From Bdellovibrio sp. (GTDB lineage Bacteria; Bdellovibrionota; Bdellovibrionia; Bdellovibrionales; Bdellovibrionaceae), in NCBI GenBank assembly GCA_025359945.1, contig JANYDD010000031.1, positions 1 through 64,000 on the forward strand: a DNA stretch of 64,000 bases. The letters are read 5' to 3'. The notes below the pieces were generated by a model. It saw only the letters and a program-made list of their open reading frames with translations, did no database searches and was not told the origin of the DNA. Position numbers and translations under genes: made by a program. The number at the start of each line of letters is the position of its first letter. Within the stretch, counting starts at the first letter, position 1. Positions 49,050 through 56,356 of the stretch are shown here, in pieces.

Positions 49050-49057
49050 ACTAAAGA
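49050..49057. repeat. Right 8-bp target-site duplication
   Basis: The second exact copy of ACTAAAGA at the element's right border, identical to 48936-48943. Confidence 0.72.
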
Positions 49058-49086
49058 TCATCTAGTTTGAAATGTAAATTCAGGCC

Positions 49087-49193
49087 GGGGAGTTGGTCTG
49101 CTGGCTTGATTAACCAACTTCAAAGGTTGGTCGTCAAATCCGGGTATTGGAATTCCCTCATCAAAGCATCAACCTTTCAGTCAATGCTTTGAT
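49087..49193. other. Structured intergenic segment with competing hairpins
   Basis: AGTTGGT (49091-49097) can pair with ACCAACT (49113-49119), and ACCAAC can pair instead with GTTGGT (49126-49131); the two folds exclude each other. A separate 10-bp perfect stem ATCAAAGCAT/ATGCTTTGAT lies at 49160-49193. This sits between convergent genes. It could end the sigma-factor transcript or be an unannotated RNA; no family match was recognised. Confidence 0.4.
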
Positions 49194-49234
49194 AAGCGCC
49201 CCTGAAACTTCTTCAGATTAATTTTCGATTGGGA

Positions 49235-49435
49235 CTATTTGGAATCTTTCCAAGGTATGTCATTTCGCCAGTACCACTTGTCTTTGTTTTTGGGGTTCTG
49301 CACGTCTGATTTAATTTGGGTCATTACCTTCGCGTGAAATCGGGACAAAAAATCCTGCTGAATTTGCGGGTCATCGGCATTGCGTTTGACGATTCGCCAG
49401 GCCCAAATTAATTCTTTTTCTTGGTCTTGATTCAT
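49235..49435 (-). CDS. Small protein encoded behind the ECF sigma factor
   Basis: A 66-residue charged protein (WAWRIVKRNADDPQIQQDFLSRFHAKV) without a membrane span or Cys. Its ATG overlaps the sigma-factor TAA by one base (TAATG), which suggests coupled expression. Position suggests an anti-sigma or accessory protein, but the usual zinc anti-sigma motif HxxxCxxC is absent. Function unknown. Confidence 0.6.
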   Translation of the reverse strand: MNQDQEKELIWAWRIVKRNADDPQIQQDFLSRFHAKVMTQIKSDVQNPKNKDKWYWRNDIPWKDSK

Positions 49436-50082
49436 TATGCCTCCCGCATACTTTTAAATTGGACAGTTTTGTTCATGTCATATTCGTCAGTAGGGATTTC
49501 GCTTGCAAAGCCCTCTAAATCTTTTTTTATTTTTAAAAGACCATGCCTGTAGTTGGCTTTGGCTGTGTCGTAAGGGCACTCCATGATATCGGCAATCTCT
49601 TGAAACGACAGATCTTCAAAGATTCGCAAGACTAGGGCTTCCTTTTGGCGTTCAGGCAGTTTTTCAATCAGCTCGTGGACTCGGGCTTTGAAATCCTCTT
49701 GAACAATTTTTTTGTCTGCCCACGCTGAAACTGAATAATGAACTTGGTCTAAATCCAAAAAATCTGATTTTTTGCTGCGTAGAGAATTTCGTGCTGTGTT
49801 TAACGCGATCTGGAACAACCAGCTCTTGAAGCTGGCTCGCTCTTCGAAAGTATCTAATTTTTCAAAGGCTTTTATAAAGGCCTCCTGGGCAATATCTTCA
49901 GCGCGGGCCAAGTCCTTTACAAAGCGCACACAGGTTCTTATCAAAGCTCGTTGATGCCGGGTCACAAGTTGCGAGAAGGCCGAAAGATCTCCGGCCTTTG
50001 TCATCTGTACGAGCTCCAAGTCAGTGAGATCTCCATCTTTCTGTAGCATAGGACGCTCCTTTTTTGCGTTTCGGTTAGTCAC
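49435..50082 (-). CDS. ECF-type RNA polymerase sigma factor (sigma-70 family)
   Basis: The 215-residue protein has region 2 (LVTRHQRALIRTCVRFVKDLARAEDIAQEAFIKAFEKLDTFEERASFKSWLFQIALNTARN) and region 4 (LPERQKEALVLRIFEDLSFQEIADIMECPYDTAKANYRHGLLKIKK) with its helix-turn-helix. Regions 1 and 3 are missing, which makes it an ECF factor. A tail of about 25 residues follows. It is the first gene of a two-gene operon with the 66-residue protein; the upstream region may hold its own target promoter. Confidence 0.93.
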   Translation of the reverse strand: MTNRNAKKERPMLQKDGDLTDLELVQMTKAGDLSAFSQLVTRHQRALIRTCVRFVKDLARAEDIAQEAFIKAFEKLDTFEERASFKSWLFQIALNTARNSLRSKKSDFLDLDQVHYSVSAWADKKIVQEDFKARVHELIEKLPERQKEALVLRIFEDLSFQEIADIMECPYDTAKANYRHGLLKIKKDLEGFASEIPTDEYDMNKTVQFKSMREA

Positions 50083-50375
50083 GAGGGATCTTCCTGATCC
50101 TCGTCGTTACTGAAATAGAGTTATTGCAAGGCCCAGACCGCTGTGCGACGTGAAGAACAGAGTCCTTTTGTCCCCAGACCCTTTGCCGAAAGGGCTTTCC
50201 ATCGCTTTAAGGGAAATGCTTGGATGAACAATTCAAGAATGTTTTGAAGTGCGAAATAAATATTTATTGGTCTAGTGATTTTTTGGCTCTAGCTGCGAAT
50301 GAAGATTCTGATTTTTTTTGAGAGCAGAAATTTCAGGTCCGACTAAAGTTTTGCCAGCGGGGGTGAAGGATTCCC
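50083..50375. other. Intergenic region upstream of the sigma-factor gene
   Basis: It should hold the sigma-factor promoter. A short hairpin CCCTTTGCCGAAAGGG lies at about 50179-50194. No gene is supported here. Confidence 0.35.
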
Positions 50376-50450
50376 GCCAGGCACTGCATCCCTTTTTACG
50401 TAACGGGCCGCCAAACGCGCGGTTACGTAAAAAGGGATGCGGTACCTGGC
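50376..50450. repeat. Long palindrome: 29-bp arms with 27 matches and a 17-base loop
   Basis: Left arm 50376-50404 and right arm 50422-50450 are inverted copies (GCCAGG, then CATCCCTTTTTACGTAAC), differing at two positions. The loop is GC-rich. It ends five bases before the stop codon region of the ABC permease gene. It lacks a T tract for termination. GATTC occurs at both sides (50369-50373 and 50451-50455) and could be a short target duplication, although it is offset by two bases on the left. Confidence 0.75.
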
Positions 50451-50455
50451 GATTC

Positions 50456-51235
50456 TTATGACCAGCGAGCGAAGGATCCCTTACGAAGGCTCCACAAAGC
50501 AACCCAATAAAAAACAAATACGGAAAAACTAACTACTGCGATGGAAGTTCCAATATCGACGTCAGAGACCCCGATCACCGCGTGTCGGGCGCCATTAATA
50601 ATATAAAACAAAGGGTTCATTCGAGTGAATATTTGCAAGATAGGATGCAAATGTTCGATAGAGATAAAAACCCCGCCCAAATAGGTCAGCGGCAAAAGGA
50701 TAAACGCATTGACGGCCCCCAGCTGATCAAATGACTTTGCCCAGAAAGCTGCGGCCAGCCCAAGAAAGCCAAAAACTAAACCACTAAATATCATGAAAAA
50801 GATCAGCTCGAAAGGATGGGCGACTCCCAACACAAATCCTTTTTGAAAATAAAAAAAGATCGACCCCACCAAAAAAGTAATCGTGGCTACGAATGTGCCG
50901 CGAACGACAGCGCCAAATCCCAAGGCCCACAAGATCGCCTGGGAAGACAAAGGGACCACGCGCAGATCTTCAAGCTCTCCAGTAAATTTTGAGGTCACTA
51001 TGGACGACGAAGAATTCTGAAACGAATTATTGATCAACGTCATCATCATCAAACCAGGAATTAAAAAAGCTAGATAAGTATAGCCCGCGTTGATCTGAAC
51101 TTTATCCCCCAGCGAGACTCCAAAAATAAATAAATATAAACAGCTGCTGACCAGAGGGGTCACAATTGTTTGGACAATCACGCGCAAAAATCTGCGGATT
51201 TCTCGGTTCAGCAAACTCAAAAATGGAACCATCAT
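50456..51235 (-). CDS. ABC-2 type transporter permease
   Basis: The 259-residue protein has six hydrophobic helices in the ABC2_membrane arrangement, with the family signature FILLPLTYLGGVFISIEHLHPILQIFTRMNPLFYIINGARHAVIG near the C-terminus. It forms an exporter with the ATPase encoded upstream (ATG overlaps that gene's stop by four bases). Substrates in this family range from drugs to lipids and polysaccharides. A strong palindrome lies just behind its stop. Confidence 0.9.
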   Translation of the reverse strand: MMVPFLSLLNREIRRFLRVIVQTIVTPLVSSCLYLFIFGVSLGDKVQINAGYTYLAFLIPGLMMMTLINNSFQNSSSSIVTSKFTGELEDLRVVPLSSQAILWALGFGAVVRGTFVATITFLVGSIFFYFQKGFVLGVAHPFELIFFMIFSGLVFGFLGLAAAFWAKSFDQLGAVNAFILLPLTYLGGVFISIEHLHPILQIFTRMNPLFYIINGARHAVIGVSDVDIGTSIAVVSFSVFVFYWVALWSLRKGSFARWS

Positions 51236-52200
51236 AAGGCCGCCTGAGGAGATTTATTTTTACCTTCCAACACTGCCAAGAAGGCGTCCTCAAGGTTTCC
51301 CTCTTGTGTTTTGATATCCATTATATCCGCCAACTGAAGATTTAGGTGGAATAAAAAATCACCCAATGAAAGTTGAGAATCAACAACCGCAAATAATTTA
51401 TTGGATTTCATTTCGACAGAAATAATATGACCGCTACTGGCTTTTGCCAATCCGCTCAAGTCGGCCCCCGTGTAAGCAGACTTAAGCTCCACTTCAAATT
51501 TTTTACGAGTTAACTCGCGAATAATATTTCCGGTGGGCCCTTGAAATTTAATCTTTCCTTTGTCGATGATCGCGACACGATCGCAAAGTTCTTCGGCCTC
51601 GGCCAAATAGTGGGTTGTTAATAAAATGGCAACGCCTTCTTTGCGCAATTCTTTCACGAACTCCCACATCGAAGTTCGAAGTTGAATGTCCACGCCAGCC
51701 GTGGGCTCGTCCAAAAGAATTAATCCCGGTTTATGCAAAAGCGCTTTGGCGATCATAAATCGGCGCTTCATTCCACCAGAAAGTTGCTTCACCATTTTAT
51801 TTTGATGAGAATCCAATCCCAACTTTTTAAGCAGAAACTGAATTCGATCTTGATTGTTCCAAATTCCGTAGTAACCGCTGTGAAAAGTTAAAACTTCTTT
51901 TAAGCTAAAAAATCCGTGGGAAACAATTTCCTGAGGAACAACTCCCAATTTTTGTTTGGCCTTCAAAGTCGCCGTTTTCAGCGAATGTCCAAAGACTTGG
52001 ATTTCACCCTGATCAATGGATTCTAGCGAAGTAATCATACTGATCACTGTAGTTTTTCCAGCACCGTTGGGACCTAAAAGTCCCAAAATTTCTCCGGGGT
52101 GGATTTCAAGACTGACATCTTTGACCGCATGAACCAAACTTCCGTTCTTGACGGTATAAGTTTTACAGACATTTTCAACTTTAAGTGGAAGCGGATTCAC
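51232..52200 (-). CDS. ABC transporter ATP-binding protein
   Basis: It has the nucleotide-binding fold: Walker A GPNGAGKTT, Q-loop VPQEI, signature LSGGMKRR, Walker B GLILLDEPTAG and switch His in LLTTHYLAEAEEL. The C-terminal 80 residues resemble the DrrA-type extension. I place the start at GTG 52200, eleven bases after the cyclase gene stop. An ATG at 52266 would add 22 residues overlapping the cyclase gene and unlike the family. It powers the permease encoded directly downstream. Confidence 0.92.
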   Translation of the reverse strand: MNPLPLKVENVCKTYTVKNGSLVHAVKDVSLEIHPGEILGLLGPNGAGKTTVISMITSLESIDQGEIQVFGHSLKTATLKAKQKLGVVPQEIVSHGFFSLKEVLTFHSGYYGIWNNQDRIQFLLKKLGLDSHQNKMVKQLSGGMKRRFMIAKALLHKPGLILLDEPTAGVDIQLRTSMWEFVKELRKEGVAILLTTHYLAEAEELCDRVAIIDKGKIKFQGPTGNIIRELTRKKFEVELKSAYTGADLSGLAKASSGHIISVEMKSNKLFAVVDSQLSLGDFLFHLNLQLADIMDIKTQEGNLEDAFLAVLEGKNKSPQAAL

Positions 52201-52210
52201 AGATTTAAAC

Positions 52211-53134
52211 TCACTGAAACGACACGCGATTTCGGCCACCCTGTTTGGACTGATACAGGGCTTCATCCGCGCGCTTAAATAAAACTTCCCATTCGGTCTC
52301 GTCCTTTTTTCGATGGGTCAAGCCGATTGAAATAGTCACGGGGATTTTTTTAGTTTCATATTCAAAATCGGTGGTCTCGATAGTAGAACGAATTCTTTCA
52401 GCGACCTCTCTAGCATTTTTCATTGGCGAGCCTATTAAAATAACCACGAACTCTTCGCCGCCATATCGAGCAAAAAAATCATTCGACCGTACAAGCTTTT
52501 TACCAATAATCTGGGAAAGAGTTTTCAACACAAAATCACCGGCGGGATGGCCGTGCTGATCATTAATTTTTTTAAAATGATCAATATCAAAAACCATCAC
52601 AGCCAAATCTTCGTTCAAAAACTCGGACCGTTTCATCACTTCGGGACCTTTTTCTTGAAGCGCCAATCGATTGTACGCGCCGGTCAAAGGATCTCGCTGC
52701 ATTTTTTCATTCAGCTGCTGATTGGCGATGGCTTCAAGATTGCCCCTCTCCAAATATTTAAAAATAACATTTCCTACTTTGATCTGATCGTTATTGTTCA
52801 GCGTATAAGGATTCATCGGTGAGAGCGTCGTGCCATTGACCAAAGTTTTGTTCGCCGAGCCCAAATCCGACAACACAATCTCGGTGCCTCTAATGTTAAT
52901 TTTAGCGTGATTTCGACTAACGCTGCGATCATCCAAAAATATCGAACAATCAACGGCTCGACCAATCACGTATTCGGGCTGGGTCAATAACCACTGCTTG
53001 CCCACAAAACCCACTGGCCCAATCAACACCACCAATGCTGGCGGCGTATCGTCTGCTCCCTTAAGCCGACCAGAGAGCGTTTCGCCGGTGACAATATTCG
53101 TTTTTTCAGAAACATCTTCGCGTCGAGATTTCAT
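52211..53134 (-). CDS. FHA-GGDEF diguanylate cyclase (DgcB-like)
   Basis: The 307-residue protein begins with a Thr-containing N-terminal tail (EKTNIVTGETLSGR). An FHA domain follows (about 55-130; VIGRAVDCSIFLDD, SVSRNHAKI, LGSANKTLVNG), then a GGDEF domain. The active site reads RYGGEEF near residue 223, and RSND five residues before it is an I-site RxxD for c-di-GMP feedback. The domain order matches Bdellovibrio DgcB (Bd0742), known to be needed for prey entry. The FHA domain should bind phospho-threonine, possibly in its own tail. The ABC ATPase follows. Confidence 0.93.
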   Translation of the reverse strand: MKSRREDVSEKTNIVTGETLSGRLKGADDTPPALVVLIGPVGFVGKQWLLTQPEYVIGRAVDCSIFLDDRSVSRNHAKINIRGTEIVLSDLGSANKTLVNGTTLSPMNPYTLNNNDQIKVGNVIFKYLERGNLEAIANQQLNEKMQRDPLTGAYNRLALQEKGPEVMKRSEFLNEDLAVMVFDIDHFKKINDQHGHPAGDFVLKTLSQIIGKKLVRSNDFFARYGGEEFVVILIGSPMKNAREVAERIRSTIETTDFEYETKKIPVTISIGLTHRKKDETEWEVLFKRADEALYQSKQGGRNRVSFQ

Positions 53135-53182
53135 GTGTCTCCAATATAAAATGAAGATTTCAGAGACTCAAACAAAAGGATT

Positions 53183-54283
53183 CTAAGACACTGCAACATC
53201 TTCATCAATCCGGTGAAAACCCTTCCACTCTTTTAATTTGCCCCTAGGTCTAGACCCAGTTTCAGGATAATCGATCGAGACATAGGTCAGTTTAGTAATT
53301 TTCCCCAACGAAACAATGTCCAGTGAAGTCAATTCGGTCCAGGTTCCGGTATTAAAGTATTCTTTTTCTTGACCCCACTGTCGATATTTATAGACGTGGG
53401 AATGCCCAAAGATGACGGTGTGAACACGATCATCTTGCAAAACACTTTGGGCAGAACTTTCAAGATCCGGAAAAATCGTGCTTTCTAAAAATATCGACAA
53501 TAGCTTTTTGAAACTCATCTGACGACGTGGGTCCTGGACAAAGACCGATCGAAATAAATAACCCACCAACTGGATCAAAGACGTAAACAACATCCAAGTT
53601 TCATTCCAAAACGACCAACGAATCATCCGCGAAAACGGTCGAATTTTATTTATAAAGGGATATTTTTCCTTGATCTTCAAAACAAAGTCGACACAAAAAT
53701 GCGAACCAAAAGGCAAATTCAATATGGGCTCGGCCAAGTTTTTTTTCAAAAAAAATCGTTTGGGATCCAGTCGATTCGCAGCTTCGTGCATATGCCCGTG
53801 CTCGATATGGACGCCGTCAAAAAAATAAACAATATTTTTATATCGCAATGAAAAACCCACAACTTCATTCAAGTAATCGCGACACGCGGGCCACAGCATG
53901 GCTTGGTCGTGATTTCCAACGACGTAAGTGATTTCTCTTAACGGTTGAGATAAAAAATCCTTCATCGCTTTAAAAACCGATCGGTGTCCTTCGACGATGC
54001 TTTTTAAAATCTCTACGCAAATGGGCTCGGTCAACACGGTCATAAAATGTCCGCGATAATCCACCTGCAGGAAATCCAAAAAATCGCCATTAATGATCAG
54101 TTCAATTTCATAATCTTTAAATTGTGGTGAAGAATAATAGTTAAAAAATTCGACTAATTTTTCGCCGTAATAAAATTCTTCTAAAGGGTTGTGTCCCCCG
54201 CCGCCCATTGATCGGCCTTTTCCCAAATGCAGATCGCTAATCACTAATTTTAATTTCTGGGGTGGTTTTGCTTCGGCGGCCAT
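53183..54283 (-). CDS. Calcineurin-like metallophosphoesterase (LpxH-like)
   Basis: The 366-residue protein has the metallophosphoesterase metal motifs LVISDLHLG (DxH), INGDFLDFL (GDxxD), VVGNHDQAM (GNHD) and the late FGHSHV. The long insert and HGHMHEAANRLDP resemble UDP-2,3-diacylglucosamine hydrolase relatives, but the substrate cannot be deduced. Two basic or hydrophobic stretches near 210-260 may contact the membrane. It is between the coiled-coil gene (two bases upstream) and the diguanylate cyclase gene. Confidence 0.87.
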   Translation of the reverse strand: MAAEAKPPQKLKLVISDLHLGKGRSMGGGGHNPLEEFYYGEKLVEFFNYYSSPQFKDYEIELIINGDFLDFLQVDYRGHFMTVLTEPICVEILKSIVEGHRSVFKAMKDFLSQPLREITYVVGNHDQAMLWPACRDYLNEVVGFSLRYKNIVYFFDGVHIEHGHMHEAANRLDPKRFFLKKNLAEPILNLPFGSHFCVDFVLKIKEKYPFINKIRPFSRMIRWSFWNETWMLFTSLIQLVGYLFRSVFVQDPRRQMSFKKLLSIFLESTIFPDLESSAQSVLQDDRVHTVIFGHSHVYKYRQWGQEKEYFNTGTWTELTSLDIVSLGKITKLTYVSIDYPETGSRPRGKLKEWKGFHRIDEDVAVS

Positions 54284-54285
54284 AA

Positions 54286-55248
54286 CTATTCAGCTTTTTT
54301 CAATGGAACAAGGGTCAAGTCTGTGGATTCATTCGTGGCATGAGCTTCTAGGTTGGTCAAGGCCAGCCTCAGGGCGCGGACAGTTCGCCCCATTTGGTCT
54401 TGGTTGTCGTCGATTTTTTGTTGAAGCTCACGATTTTTTCGTCGCGCCAGCTCTAATCCCTGCTGTGCCTGATCGATTTTCAGCTTCAAGTCTAAAATAT
54501 GATCGTCTTTGGATTTAACCAATGTGGCTTTTTCAAGTTTTGAGATCTCCAATCGGTTTTCCAATTCGCGTTCGCGGACGCGGATTTTTTTAAGGTCCGA
54601 AGCCAGTCGCCCTTCAAGATCGTCGATCTGACGGCGATATTTACGAACCTCGGAATCTTTTTCTGCTAAAGTTTCTTTATAAATATGGATCTCGGATAAA
54701 TAATTTTGCGCTTGCTCTGATCTTTGTTTTTCGATCTGACTGATTTTTATGCTTAATTCTTCTGATTTTTGGCGCGAGATTTCCGATGCGGAATAAAGCA
54801 ATTCGTTTTCTTTTCTGATTTTTTCCGCTTCTCGCTCAAGCTCGTTAATTCGACTCTGCGCCATTTTTAGATTTTCAGCCTGAATCATCTGCATTTCGCT
54901 AGCGCTTGCGATCGGATTTGACGGACGAGTTTGCATTCCAGAACTTTGTGGGTTTCGTGCTACTCCAAAAGAAGTTTTGGCTTCTTCTGGGTTAAGTCCA
55001 GACGGCGATGGCGAACGCTGAACAATTAAAGTTTTATCAACAGTGGCAGTGTTTGAATCCTGAGGTGGCACCATGGATACTTGCGAATCTGGCGCCTGCG
55101 ATAAAATCGCCGTCGCATCCGAAGAAGATTCCGATGCCGATTCCAAAGATGATGCCGACGAAACCGATCGCGTCGCATTGGGTGAACGCAAATCATCCAT
55201 GACAGAATCGATCAGCTCTTCTGCGGGAGTTCTCTTTTTTTTCGTCAT
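54286..55248 (-). CDS. Coiled-coil protein of unknown function
   Basis: The 320-residue protein has a low-complexity N-terminal third rich in Ser, Ala and Pro and a long coiled coil from about 125 to 300 with regular heptads (Leu/Ile with Glu/Lys/Arg, e.g. KEIRKENELLYSASEI-type patterns). No signal or membrane helix. It looks like a filament or scaffold protein and is two bases upstream of the phosphoesterase gene. The function is unknown. Confidence 0.72.
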   Translation of the reverse strand: MTKKKRTPAEELIDSVMDDLRSPNATRSVSSASSLESASESSSDATAILSQAPDSQVSMVPPQDSNTATVDKTLIVQRSPSPSGLNPEEAKTSFGVARNPQSSGMQTRPSNPIASASEMQMIQAENLKMAQSRINELEREAEKIRKENELLYSASEISRQKSEELSIKISQIEKQRSEQAQNYLSEIHIYKETLAEKDSEVRKYRRQIDDLEGRLASDLKKIRVRERELENRLEISKLEKATLVKSKDDHILDLKLKIDQAQQGLELARRKNRELQQKIDDNQDQMGRTVRALRLALTNLEAHATNESTDLTLVPLKKAE

Positions 55249-55365
55249 TGAACGTCCATCCTGAAGTCTCGAGAAGACTTTCAGAATGACAATCGGAAAA
55301 AAACTGTCTTTTCTTGAGAAAAAGATTGCGAGACTAGACCAAAATTGACCGCAGCCAATCCGAAA

Positions 55366-56274
55366 TTAAATCTGAACCAACTTGTGATATATTACCATTT
55401 GGGTTTCAACGTCTTCAGGTGTGGTTCGGGCGATGGCAGCAACTCCAAATTCCTGAATCGTAAAACTTGCCAGCACAGTGCCTCGCACACAGGCAGCCTT
55501 GACGTCAGTCCAGTTGGGCTTGCGTCCCAAGCTAGCTAAATATCCAAAAAATCCACCCGCAAAAGTATCCCCAGCGCCCGTAGGATCCACTACTTTTTCC
55601 ACAGGATACGCGGGCCAAATAAAAAACCCTTCACTTCGAGAAAATAAAACAAACCCGTACTCGCCTCGCTTGATCACGACATAATCGGGTCCAAGCTCGC
55701 AGACTTTTTTTGCCGCTGAAATCGCATTGGACGACCCGGTCAATTGCATCGATTCTTTTTCATTGATCAAAACCACATCCACTTTAGCTAAAACTTTTTT
55801 CAATGCTTCAACCCGCGATTGAATCCAAAAATTCATTGTGTCCATTCCAACAAATACTGGCTTTTCCACCTGCGAAAGAACCTGCGTCTGCAGTTCAGGA
55901 GCTATGTTAGCTAAAAAAACAAACTCAGAACTTCGGTACTTCACCGGCAGTTCAGGATTAAAATGTTCAAAAACATTTAGCTCTGTCGCATGAGTTATGG
56001 CTTCGTTCATGTCGCCCTCGTAAGACCCGGCCCAATGAAAGGTTTTCCCTTTCTGAACTTGCAAGCCTTCAAGATCAATTTTTCGCTTTTGCAAAAGCGC
56101 TTTGTCTTCAGAACGATAGTCTTCGCCGACAACTCCTACGACTCGAACCGGTGCAAATAAAGATGCTGCCAAAGAAAAATAATTGGCCGATCCGCCCAAA
56201 GTTTTATCCACTTTTCCTGTAGGAGTTTGGATCGAGTCATAAGCCAAACTTCCCACCACTAATATATCAGACAT
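55366..56274 (-). CDS. PfkB-family carbohydrate or nucleoside kinase
   Basis: The 302-residue protein has both PfkB signatures: GGSANYFSLAASLFAPVRVVGVVGED at the N-terminus, and DPTGAGDTFAGGFFGYL near 245, whose Asp is the catalytic base. NEKESMQLTG is the mid-domain motif. The group includes ribokinase, adenosine and fructose kinases. The substrate is not clear from the neighbours. It stands alone between the coiled-coil gene and the next hypothetical. Confidence 0.9.
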   Translation of the reverse strand: MSDILVVGSLAYDSIQTPTGKVDKTLGGSANYFSLAASLFAPVRVVGVVGEDYRSEDKALLQKRKIDLEGLQVQKGKTFHWAGSYEGDMNEAITHATELNVFEHFNPELPVKYRSSEFVFLANIAPELQTQVLSQVEKPVFVGMDTMNFWIQSRVEALKKVLAKVDVVLINEKESMQLTGSSNAISAAKKVCELGPDYVVIKRGEYGFVLFSRSEGFFIWPAYPVEKVVDPTGAGDTFAGGFFGYLASLGRKPNWTDVKAACVRGTVLASFTIQEFGVAAIARTTPEDVETQMVIYHKLVQI

Positions 56275-56356
56275 GTCAGACCTCCAATTTTTCTATTACT
56301 AATCACGAAGCCATAGAAAATGGAACGAGGTGATCGGGTACCCAACACTGCAGCAA

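Noticed and set aside
49087-49158. tRNA-like fold: 7-bp acceptor-like stem GGGGAGT/ATTCCCT and a 5-bp anticodon-like stem with 7-base loop
   Set aside because: No TTCRA-type T-arm, irregular D-arm and no CCA or discriminator context on either strand.
50376-50450. Palindrome as the rho-independent terminator of the ABC permease
   Set aside because: The stem is much longer than needed and no T run follows on the minus strand.
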